A DNA stretch of 64,000 bases from positions 310,001-374,000 of the forward strand of contig NW_027478530.1 of assembly GCF_051014685.1 (NCBI RefSeq), given 5' to 3'. The position numbers and the translations under genes are program-made. The notes under the pieces were generated by a model, which saw only the letters and a list, made by a program, of their open reading frames with translations, did not search any database and had not been told where the DNA came from. Shown here in pieces: positions 8,745 through 19,244 of the stretch; within the stretch, counting starts at the first letter, position 1, and each line of letters starts with the position of its first letter. This stretch comes from Ptiloglossa arizonensis. Lineage: Eukaryota; Arthropoda; Insecta; Hymenoptera; Colletidae.

Positions 8745-10144
8745 CATACCGTTGTAATCGGGCGAGTCACTACTTTCAGATGCAACAGAAATTTTGCGGA
8801 TTGGTCAATCCGTTCGCGAGATATGGCAGTTTGGAGGTAAGAAACGCTTGAGAAACTCAAAATTTGCGCAGTTCTGATGCTTCAAACGAATAACTAGAAC
8901 GGCCTAGGGGAAAAGTACGCATACCGTTGTAATCGGGCGAGTTTCTGCTTTCAGATGCAACAGAAATTTTGCGGATTGGTCAATCCGTTCGCGAGATATG
9001 GCAATTTGGAGGTAAGAAACGCTTGAGAACCTCAACATTTTCGCAGTTCTGATGCTCGACACAAATAACTAGAACGGCCTAGGGGAAAAGCGCGCATACC
9101 GTTATAATCGGGCGAGTATCTACTTTCAGATGCAACAGAAATTTTGCGGATTGGCCAATCCGTTCGCGAGATATGGCAGTTTGGATGTAAGAAACGCTTG
9201 AGAAACTCAAAATTTTCGCAGTTCTGATGCTCGACACGAATAACTAGAACGGCCTAGGGGAAAAGTACGCATACAGTTGTAATCGGGCGAGTTTCTACAT
9301 TCAGATGCAACAGAAACTTTGCGGATTGGTCAATCCGTTCGCGAGATATGGCAGTTTGGAGGTAAGAAACGCTTGAGAAACTCAAAATTTGAGCAGTTCT
9401 GATGCTTGAAACGAATAACTAGAACGGCCTAGGGGTAAAGTGCGCATACCGTTGTAATGGGGCGAGCTTCTACTTTCAGATGAAACAGAAATTTTGCGGA
9501 TCGGTCAATCCGTTCGCGAGATATGGCAGTTTGGATGTAAGAAACGCTTGAGAAACTCAAAATTTTCGCAGTTCTGATGCTCGAAACGAATAACTGGAAC
9601 GGCCTAGGGGAAAACTACACATACCGTTGTAATCGGGCGAGTCTCTACTTTCAGATGCAACAGAAATTTTGCGGATTGGTCAATCCGTTCGCGAGATATG
9701 GCAGTTTGAAGGTAAGAAACGCTTGAGAAACTCAAAATCTTCGCAGTTCTGATGCTCGACACGAATAACTAGAACGGCCTAGGGGAAAAGTACGCATACA
9801 GATGTAATCGGGCGAGTTTCTACATTCAGATGCAACAGAAATTTTGCGGATTGGTCAATCCGTTCGCGAGATATGGCAGTTTGGATGTAAGAAACGCTTG
9901 AGAAACTCAAAATTTTCGCAGTTCTGATGCTTGAAACGAGTAACTTGAACGGCCTAGGGGAAAAGTACGCATACAGTTGTAATCGGGCGTGTCTCTACTT
10001 TCAGATGCAACAGAAATTTTGCGGAGTGGTCAATCCGTTCGCGAGGTATGGCAGTTTGGAGGTAAGAAACGCTTGAGAACCTCAAAATTTGCGCAGTTCT
10101 GATGCTTGAAAAGAATAACTAGAACGGCCTAGGGGAAAACTACA
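8745..10144. repeat. 8-mer higher-order repeat, P type, copy P1 (1400 bp)
   Basis: Monomer markers in order: gtcactac; gtttctgctt with gcaatttgg; gttataatcg with gtatctac and ggccaatcc; cagttgtaatcg with tacattcag; gttgtaatgg with gagcttc and gatgaaacag; gtctctac with tttgaagg and aaatcttcg; cagatgtaatcg; gggcgtgtc with gcggagtgg and gaggtatgg. The gttataatcg monomer starts at 9095 and then recurs every 1400 bp to 16095. Confidence 0.92.
9147..9162. other. 16-bp perfect palindrome, GGCC-centred form (example)
   Basis: CGGATTGGCCAATCCG is also a perfect palindrome at monomer bases 53-68, produced by a different single substitution from the one in the GATC form. It occurs in the gttataatcg-type monomers (9095, 10495, 11895, 13295, 14695, 16095, 18020, 18720, 20295, 43570, 45320) and at 6995. 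It contains CCAAT on both strands. Confidence 0.85.
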
Positions 10145-11544
10145 CATACCGTTGTAATCGGGCGAGTCTCTACTTTCAGATGCAACAGAAATTTTGCGGA
10201 TTGGTCAATCCGTTCGCGAGATATGGCAGTTTGGAGGTAAGAAACGCTTGAGAAACTCAAAATTTGCGCAGTTCTGATGCTTCAAACGAATAACTAGAAC
10301 GGCCTAGGGGAAAAGTACGCATACCGTTGTAATCGGGCGAGTTTCTGCTTTCAGATGCAACAGAAATTTTGCGGATTGGTCAATCCGTTCGCGAGATATG
10401 GCAATTTGGAGGTAAGAAACGCTTGAGAACCTCAACATTTTCGCAGTTCTGATGCTCGACACAAATAACTAGAACGGCCTAGGGGAAAAGCGCGCATACC
10501 GTTATAATCGGGCGAGTATCTACTTTCAGATGCAACAGAAATTTTGCGGATTGGCCAATCCGTTCGCGAGATATGGCAGTTTGGATGTAAGAAACGCTTG
10601 AGAAACTCAAAATTTTCGCAGTTCTGATGCTCGACACGAATAACTAGAACGGCCTAGGGGAAAAGTACGCATACAGTTGTAATCGGGCGAGTTTCTACAT
10701 TCAGATGCAACAGAAACTTTGCGGATTGGTCAATCCGTTCGCGAGATATGGCAGTTTAGAGGTAAGAAACGCTTGAGAAACTCAAAATTTGAGCAGTTCT
10801 GATGCTTGAAACGAATAACTAGAACGGCCTAGGGGTAAAGTGCGCATACCGTTGTAATGGGGCGAGCTTCTACTTTCAGATGAAACAGAAATTTTGCGGA
10901 TCGGTCAATCCGTTCGCGAGATATGGCAGTTTGGATGTAAGAAACGCTTGAGAAACTCAAAATTTTCGCAGTTCTGATGCTCGAAACGAATAACTGGAAC
11001 GGCCTAGGGGAAAACTACACATACCGTTGTAATCGGGCGAGTCTCTACTTTCAGATGCAACAGAAATTTTGCGGATTGGTCAATCCGTTCGCGAGATATG
11101 GCAGTTTGAAGGTAAGAAACGCTTGAGAAACTCAAAATCTTCGCAGTTCTGATGCTCGACACGAATAACTAGAACGGCCTAGGGGAAAAGTACGCATACA
11201 GTTGTAATCGGGCGAGTTTCTACATTCAGATGCAACAGAAATTTTGCGGATTGGTCAATCCGTTCGCGAGATATGGCAGTTTGGATGTAAGAAACGCTTG
11301 AGAAACTCAAAATTTTCGCAGTTCTGATGCTTGAAACGAGTAACTTGAACGGCCTAGGGGAAAAGTACGCATACAGTTGTAATCGGGCGTGTCTCTACTT
11401 TCAGATGCAACAGAAATTTTGCGGAGTGGTCAATCCGTTCGCGAGGTATGGCAGTTTGGAGGTCAGAAACGCTTGAGAACCTCAAAATTTGCGCAGTTCT
11501 GATGCTTGAAAAGAATAACTAGAACGGCCTAGGGGAAAACTACA
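10145..11544. repeat. 8-mer higher-order repeat, P type, copy P2 (1400 bp)
   Basis: Same monomer series as P1. It differs by gtctctac in the first monomer, tttagagg near 10757 and cagttgtaatcg at 11195 instead of cagatgtaatcg. The tttagagg form is shared with the copy at 14345, which supports a 24-monomer superperiod. Confidence 0.9.
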
Positions 11545-12944
11545 CATACCGTTGTAATCGGGCGAGTCACTACTTTCAGATGCAACAGAAATTTTGCGGA
11601 TTGGTCAATCCGTTCGCGAGATATGGCAGTTTGGAGGTAAGAAACGCTTGAGAAACTCAAAATTTGCGCAGTTCTGATGCTTGAAACGAATAACTAGAAC
11701 GGCCTAGGGGAAAAGTACGCATACCGTTGTAATCGGGCGAGTTTCTACTTTCAGATGCAACAGAAATTTTGCGGATTGGTCAATCCGTTCGCGAGATATG
11801 GCAATTTGGAGGTAAGAAACACTTGAGAACCTCAACATTTTCGCAGTTCTGATGCTCGACACAAATAACTAGAACGGCCTAGGGGAAAAGCGCGCATACC
11901 GTTATAATCGGGCGAGTATCTACTTTCAGATGCAACAGAAATTTTGCGGATTGGCCAATCCGTTCGCGAGATATGGCAGTTTGGATGTAAGAAACGCTTG
12001 AGAAACTCAAAATTTTCGCAGTTCTGATGCTCGACACGAATAACTAGAACGGCCTAGGGGAAAAGTACGCATACAGTTGTAATCGGGCGAGTTTCTACAT
12101 TCAGATGCAACAGAAACTTTGCGGATTGGTCAATCCGTTCGCGAGATATGGCAGTTTGGAGGTAAGAAACGCTTGAGAAACTCAAAATTTGCGCAGTTCT
12201 GATGCTTGAAACGAATAACTAGAACGGCCTAGGGGAAAAGTGCGCATACCGTTGTAATGGGGCGAGTTTCTACTTTCAGATGCAACAGAAATTTTGCGGA
12301 TTGGTCAATCCGTTCGCGAGATATGGCAGTTTGGAGGTAAGAAACGCTTGAGAAACTCAAAATTTGCGCAGTTCTGATGCTCGAAACGAATAACTAGAAC
12401 GGCCTAGGGGAAAAGTGCGCATACCATTGTACTCGGGCGAGTTTCTACTTTCAGATGAAACAGAAATTTTGCGGATCGGTCAATCCGTTCGCGAGATATG
12501 GCAGTTTGGATGTAAGAAACGCTTGAGAAACTCAAAATTTTCGCAGTTCTGATGCTCGAAACGAATAACTGGAACGGCCTAGGGGTAAAGTGCGCATACC
12601 GTTGTAATGGGGCGAGCTTCTACTTTCAGATGCAACAGAAATTTTGCGGATTGGTCAATCCGTTCGCGAGATATGGCAGTTTGGAGGTAAGAAACGCTTA
12701 AGAAACTCAAAATTTGCGCAGTTCTGATGCTCGAAACGAATAACTAGAACGGCCTAGGGGAAAACTGCGCATACCATTGTACTCGGGCGAGTCTCTACTT
12801 TCAGATGCAACAGAAATTTTGCGGATTGGTCAATCCGTTCGCGAGATATGGCAGTTTGGAGGTAAGAAACGCTTGAGAACCTCAAAATTTGCGCAGTTCT
12901 GATGCTTGAAAAGAAAAACTAGAACGGCCTAGGGGAAAACTACA
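11545..12944. repeat. 8-mer higher-order repeat, Q type, copy Q1 (1400 bp)
   Basis: The first four monomers match P type (with gtttctac for gtttctgc, and aaacacttgag). The last four differ: gttgtaatgg with gtttctac, ccattgtactcgg with gatgaaacag, gttgtaatgg with gagcttc, and ccattgtactcgg. It therefore keeps P length but carries a different second half. Confidence 0.88.
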
Positions 12945-14344
12945 CATACCGTTGTAATCGGGCGAGTCTCTACTTTCAGATGCAACAGAAATTTTGCGGA
13001 TTGGTCAATCCGTTCGCGAGATAAGGCAGTTTGGATGTAAGAAACGCTTGAGAAACTCAAAATTTTCGCAGTTCTGATTGTCGAAACCAATAACTGGAAC
13101 GGCCTAGGGGAAAACTACACATACCGTTGTAATCGGGCGAGTCTCTACTTTCAGATCCAACAGAAATTTTGCGGATTGGTCAATCCGCTCGCGAGATATG
13201 GCAGTTTGGAGGTAAGAAACGCTTGAGAAACTCAAAATTTGCGAAGTTCTGATGCTTGAAACGAATAACTAGAACGGCCTAGGGGAAAAGCGCGCATACC
13301 GTTATAATCGGGCGAGTATCTACTTTCAGATGCAACAGAAATTTTGCGGATTGGCCAATCCGTTCGCGAGATATGGCAGTTTGGATGTAAGAAACGCTTG
13401 AGAAACTCAAAATTTTCGCAGTTCTGATGCTCGACACGAATAACTAGAACGGCCTAGGGGAAAAGTACGCATACAGTTGTAATCGGGCGAGTTTCTACAT
13501 TCAGATGCAACAGAAACTTTGCGGATTGGTCAATCCGTTCGCGAGATATGGCAGTTTGGAGGTAAGAAACGCTTGAGAAACTCAAAATTTGAGCAGTTCT
13601 GATGCTTGAAACGAATAACTAGAACGGCCTAGGGGTAAAGTGCGCATACCGTTGTAATGGGGCGAGCTTCTACTTTCAGATGAAACAGAAATTTTGCGGA
13701 TCGGTCAATCCGTTCGCGAGATATGGCAGTTTGGATGTAAGAAACGCTTGAGAAACTCAAAATTTTCGCAGTTCTGATGCTCGAAACGAATAACTGGAAC
13801 GGCCTAGGGGAAAACTACACATACCGTTGTAATCGGGCGAGTCTCTACTTTCAGATGCAACAGAAATTTTGCGGATTGGTCAATCCGTTCGCGAGATATG
13901 GCAGTTTGAAGGTAAGAAACGCTTGAGAAACTCAAAATCTTCGCAGTTCTGATGCTCGACACGAATAACTAGAACGGCCTAGGGGAAAAGTACGCATACA
14001 GATGTAATCGGGCGAGTTTCTACATTCAGATGCAACAGAAATTTTGCGGATTGGTCAATCCGTTCGCGAGATATGGCAGTTTGGATGTAAGAAACGCTTG
14101 AGAAACTCAAAATTTTCGCAGTTCTGATGCTTGAAACGAGTAACTTGAACGGCCTAGGGGAAAAGTACGCATACAGTTGTAATCGGGCGTGTCTCTACTT
14201 TCAGATGCAACAGAAATTTTGCGGAGTGGTCAATCCGTTCGCGAGGTATGGCAGTTTGGAGGTAAGAAACGCTTGAGAACCTCAAAATTTGCGCAGTTCT
14301 GATGCTTGAAAAGAATAACTAGAACGGCCTAGGGGAAAACTACA
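12945..14344. repeat. 8-mer higher-order repeat, P type with foreign first two monomers, copy P3
   Basis: The first two monomers (12945, 13120) have ataaggcag, gattgtcgaaaccaa and cagatccaac and match 7345-7694, exactly 5600 bp upstream. From about 13,263 the copy switches to P type at 4200-bp offset from P1, sharing the rare cagatgtaatcg near 13,998. The switch lies near the end of the 13120 monomer. Confidence 0.88.
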
Positions 14345-16990
14345 CATACCGTTGTAATCGGGCGAGTCACTACTTTCAGTTGCAACAGAAATTTTGCGGA
14401 TTTGTCAATCCGTTCGCGAGATATGGCAGTTTGGAGGTAAGAAACGCTTGAGAAACTCAAAATTTGCGCAGTTCTGATGCTTCAAACGAATAACTAGAAC
14501 GGCCCAGGGGAAAAGTACGCATACCGTTGTAATCGGGCGAGTTTCTGCTTTCAGATGCAACAGAAATTTTGCGGATTGGTCAATCCGTTCGCGAGATATG
14601 GCAATTTGGAGGTAAGAAACGCTTGAGAACCTCAACATTTTCGCAGTTCTGATGCTCGACACAAATAACTAGAACGGCCTAGGGGAAAAGCGCGCATACC
14701 GTTATAATCGGGCGAGTATCTACTTTCAGATGCAACAGAAATTTTGCGGATTGGCCAATCCGTTCGCGAGATATGGCAGTTTGGATGTAAGAAACGCTTG
14801 AGAAACTCAAAATTTTCGCAGTTCTGATGCTCGACACGAATAACTAGAACGGCCTAGGGGAAAAGTACGCATACAGTTGTAATCGGGCGAGTTTCTACAT
14901 TCAGATGCAACAGAAACTTTGCGGATTGGTCAATCCGTTCGCGAGATATGGCAGTTTAGAGGTAAGAAACGCTTGAGAAACTCAAAATTTGAGCAGTTCT
15001 GATGCTTGAAACGAATAACTAGAACGGCCTAGGGGTAAAGTGCGCATACCGTTGTAATGGGGCGAGCTTCTACTTTCAGATGAAACAGAAATTTTGCGGA
15101 TCGGTCAATCCGTTCGCGAGATATGGCAGTTTGGATGTAAGAAACGCTTGAGAAACTCAAAATTTTCGCAGTTCTGATGCTCGAAACGAATAACTGGAAC
15201 GGCCTAGGGGAAAACTACACATACCGTTGTAATCGGGCGAGTCTCTACTTTCAGATGCAACAGAAATTTTGCGGATTGGTCAATCCGTTCGCGAGATATG
15301 GCAGTTTGAAGGTAAGAAACGCTTGAGAAACTCAAAATCTTCGCAGTTCTGATGCTCGACACGAATAACTAGAACGGCCTAGGGGAAAAGTACGCATACA
15401 GTTGTAATCGGGCGAGTTTCTACATTCAGATGCAACAGAAATTTTGCGGATTGGTCAATCCGTTCGCGAGATATGGCAGTTTGGATGTAAGAAACGCTTG
15501 AGAAACTCAAAATTTTCGCAGTTCTGATGCTTGAAACGAGTAACTTGAACGGCCTAGGGGAAAAGTACGCATACAGTTGTAATCGGGCGTGTCTCTACTT
15601 TCAGATGCAACAGAAATTTTGCGGAGTGGTCAATCCGTTCGCGAGGTATGGCAGTTTGGAGGTAAGAAACGCTTGAGAACCTCAAAATTTGCGCAGTTCT
15701 GATGCTTGAAAAGAATAACTAGAACGGCCTAGGGGAAAACTACACATACCGTTGTAATCGGGCGAGTCACTACTTTCAGATGCAACAGAAATTTTGCGGA
15801 TTGGTCAATCCGTTCGCGAGATATGGCAGTTTGGAGGTAAGAAACGCTTGAGAAACTCAAAATTTGCGCAGTTCTGATGCTTGAAACGAATAACTAGAAC
15901 GGCCTAGGGGAAAAGTACGCATACCGTTGTAATCGGGCGAGTTTCTACTTTCAGATGCAACAGAAATTTTGCGGATTGGTCAATCCGTTCGCGAGATATG
16001 GCAATTTGGAGGTAAGAAACACTTGAGAACCTCAACATTTTCGCAGTTCTGATGCTCGACACAAATAACTAGAACGGCCTAGGGGAAAAGCGCGCATACC
16101 GTTATAATCGGGCGAGTATCTACTTTCAGATGCAACAGAAATTTTGCGGATTGGCCAATCCGTTCGCGAGATATGGCAGTTTGGATGTAAGAAACGCTTG
16201 AGAAACTCAAAATTTTCGCAGTTCTGATGCTCGACACGAATAACTAGAACGGCCTAGGGGAAAAGTACGCATACAGTTGTAATCGGGCGAGTTTCTACAT
16301 TCAGATGCAACAGAAACTTTGCGGATTGGTCAATCCGTTCGCGAGATATGGCAGTTTGGAGGTAAGAAACGCTTGAGAAACTCAAAATTTGCGCAGTTCT
16401 GATGCTTGAAACGAATAACTAGAACGGCCTAGGGGAAAAGTGCGCATACCGTTGTAATGGGGCGAGTTTCTACTTTCAGATGCAACAGAAATTTTGCGGA
16501 TTGGTCAATCCGTTCGCGAGATATGGCAGTTTGGAGGTAAGAAACGCTTGAGAAACTCAAAATTTGCGCAGTTCTGATGCTCGAAACGAATAACTAGAAC
16601 GGCCTAGGGGAAAAGTGCGCATACCATTGTACTCGGGCGAGTTTCTACTTTCAGATGAAACAGAAATTTTGCGGATCGGTCAATCCGTTCGCGAGATATG
16701 GCAGTTTGGATGTAAGAAACGCTTGAGAAACTCAAAATTTTCGCAGTTCTGATGCTCGAAACGAATAACTGGAACGGCCTAGGGGTAAAGTGCGCATACC
16801 GTTGTAATGGGGCGAGCTTCTACTTTCAGATGCAACAGAAATTTTGCGGATTGGTCAATCCGTTCGCGAGATATGGCAGTTTGGAGGTAAGAAACGCTTA
16901 AGAAACTCAAAATTTGCGCAGTTCTGATGCTCGAAACGAATAACTAGAACGGCCTAGGGGAAAACTGCGCATACCATTGTACTCGGGCGA
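13263..16990. repeat. 24-mer superrepeat (4200-bp offset), right copy
   Basis: Right partner of 9063-12790. Its left boundary is the switch from the 5600-bp-offset segment, and its right boundary is the switch inside the monomer at 16970. Confidence 0.87.
14345..15744. repeat. 8-mer higher-order repeat, P type, copy P4 (1400 bp)
   Basis: Pairs with P2 at 4200-bp offset (tttagagg near 14,957). Private changes in its first monomer are cagttgcaac, gatttgtcaat and ggcccaggg near 14,380-14,505. Confidence 0.9.
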
Positions 16991-17144
16991 GTTTCTACTT
17001 TCAGATGAAACAGAAATTTTGCGGATCGGTCAATCCGTTCGCGAGATATGGCAGTTTGGATGTAAGAAACGCTTGAGAAACTCAAAATTTTCGCAGTTCT
17101 GATGCTCGAAACGAATAACTGGAACGGCCTAGGGGAAAACTACA
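15745..17144. repeat. 8-mer higher-order repeat, Q type, copy Q2 (1400 bp)
   Basis: Pairs with Q1 at 4200-bp offset until about 16,990, where gtttctac with gatgaaacag replaces gtctctac with gatgcaacag. The array then continues with P-type monomers number 6 onward at 17145. Confidence 0.88.
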
Positions 17145-17844
17145 CATACCGTTGTAATCGGGCGAGTCTCTACTTTCAGATGCAACAGAAATTTTGCGGA
17201 TTGGTCAATCCGTTCGCGAGATATGGCAGTTTGAAGGTAAGAAACGCTTGAGAAACTCAAAATTTTCGCAGTTCTGATGCTCGACACGAATAACTAGAAC
17301 GGCCTAGGGGAAAAGTACGCATACAGTTGTAATCGGGCGAGTTTCTACATTCAGATGCAACAGAAATTTTGCGGATTGGTCAATCCGTTCGCGAGATATG
17401 GCAGTTTGGATGTAAGAAACGCTTGAGAAACTCAAAATTTTCGCAGTTCTGATGCTTGAAACGAGTAACTTGAACGGCCTAGGGGAAAAGTACGCATACA
17501 GTTGTAATCGGGCGTGTCTCTACTTTCAGATGCAACAGAAATTTTGCGGAGTGGTCAATCCGTTCGCGAGGTATGGCAGTTTGGAGGTAAGAAACGCTTG
17601 AGAACCTCAAAATTTGCGCAGTTCTGATGCTTGAAAAGAATAACTAGAACGGCCTAGGGGAAAACTACACATACCGTTGTAATCGGGCGAGTCACTACTT
17701 TCAGATGCAACAGAAATTTTGCGGATTGGTCAATCCGTTCGCGAGATATGGCAGTTTGGAGGTAAGAAACGCTTGAGAAACTCAAAATTTGCGCAGTTCT
17801 GATGCTTGAAACGAATAACTAGAACGGCCTAGGGGAAAAGTGCG
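17145..17844. repeat. Four P-type monomers after the 24-mer block
   Basis: Monomers at 17145 (gtctctac, tttgaagg), 17320 (cagttgtaatcg), 17495 (gggcgtgtc, gaggtatgg) and 17670 (gtcactac) are P monomers 6, 7, 8 and 1 in order, so the 8-mer order continues briefly before it degrades. Confidence 0.83.
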
Positions 17845-18544
17845 CATACCGTTGTAATGGGGCGAGTTTCTACTTTCAGATGCAACAGAAATTTTGCGGA
17901 TTGGTCAATCCGTTCGCGAGATATGGCAATTTGGAGGTAAGAAACGCTTGAGAACCTCAACATTTTCGCAGTTCTGATGCTCGACACAAATAACTAGAAC
18001 GGCCTAGGGGAAAAGCGCGCATACCGTTATAATCGGGCGAGTATCTACTTTCAGATGCAACAGAAATTTTGCGGATTGGCCAATCCGTTCGCGAGATATG
18101 GCAGTTTGGATGTAAGAAACGCTTGAGAAACTCAAAATTTTCGCAGTTCTGATGCTCGACACGAATAACTAGAACGGCCTAGGGGAAAAGTACGCATACA
18201 GTTGTAATCGGGCGAGTTTCTACATTCAGATGCAACAGAAACTTTGCGGATTGGTCAATCCGTTCGCGAGATATGGCAGTTTGGAGGTAAGAAACGCTTG
18301 AGAAACTCAAAATTTGCGCAGTTCTGATGCTTGAAACGAATAACTAGAACGGCCTAGGGGAAAAGTGCGCATACCGTTGTAATGGGGCGAGTTTCTACTT
18401 TCCGATGAAACAGAAATTTTGCGGATCGGTCAATCCGTTCGCGAGATATGGCAGTTTGGATGTAAGAAACGCTTGAGAAACTCAAAATTTTCGCAGTTCT
18501 GATGCTCGAAACGAATAACTGGAACGGCCTAGGGGAAAACTACA
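17845..18544. repeat. 4-mer duplication (700 bp), copy 1
   Basis: Monomers at 17845, 18020, 18195 and 18370. Markers gcaatttgg, gttataatcg, tacattcag and the rare tttccgatgaaac all recur 700 bp later. The first monomer is chimeric: its 5' end (gttgtaatgg) and its 3' end (gcaatttgg, cattttcgc) belong to different monomer types. Confidence 0.88.
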
Positions 18545-19244
18545 TATACCGTTGTAATCGGGCGAGTCTCTACTTTCAGATGCAACAGAAATTTTGCGGA
18601 TTGGTCAATCCGTTCGCGAGATATGGCAATTTGGAGGTAAGAAACGCTTGAGAACCTCAACATTTTCGCAGTTCTGATGCTCGACACAAATAACTAGAAC
18701 GGCCTAGGGGAAAAGCGCGCATACCGTTATAATCGGGCGAGTATCTACTTTCAGATGCAACAGAAATTTTGCGGATTGGCCAATCCGTTCGCGAGATATG
18801 GCAGTTTGGATGTAAGAAACGCTTGAGAAACTCAAAATTTTCGCAGTTCTGATGCTCGACACGAATAACTAGAACGGCCTAGGGGAAAAGTACGCATACA
18901 GTTGTAATCGGGCGAGTTTCTACATTCAGATGCAACAGAAACTTTGCGGATTGGTCAATCCGTTCGCGAGATATGGCAGTTTGGAGGTAAGAAACGCTTG
19001 AGAAACTCAAAATTTGCGCAGTTCTGATGCTTGAAACGAATAACTAGAACGGCCTAGGGGAAAAGTGCGCATACCGTTGTAATGGGGCGAGTTTCTACTT
19101 TCCGATGAAACAGAAATTTTGCGGATCGGTCAATCCGTTCGCGAGATATGGCAGTTTGGATGTAAGAAACGCTTGAGAAACTCAAAATTTTCGCAGTTCT
19201 GATGCTCGAAACGAATAACTGGAACGGCCTAGGGGAAAACTACA
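18545..19244. repeat. 4-mer duplication (700 bp), copy 2
   Basis: Matches copy 1 from the middle of its first monomer. The first monomer begins with the rare ctacatatacc and gtctctac and then joins the gcaatttgg 3' part, so it is another chimera. ctacatatacc occurs again at the starts of the monomers at 19245 and 20820. Confidence 0.88.

Larger units (their letters stand above)
9063..12790. repeat. 24-mer superrepeat (4200-bp offset), left copy
   Basis: This span aligns with 13263-16990 at an offset of exactly 4200 bp, with only scattered substitutions. The order of 8-mer types is P-P-Q and repeats as P-P-Q. The shared rare variants cagatgtaatcg, tttagagg and ccattgtactcgg show that the 24-mer duplicated after the P and Q types had formed. 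Confidence 0.87.

Noticed and set aside
14405..14662. Minus-strand open reading frame of 85 codons
   Set aside because: Satellite read-through in copy P4. Near-identical sister copies at 8745 and 10145 do not keep an equivalent frame of this length, so it is not conserved.
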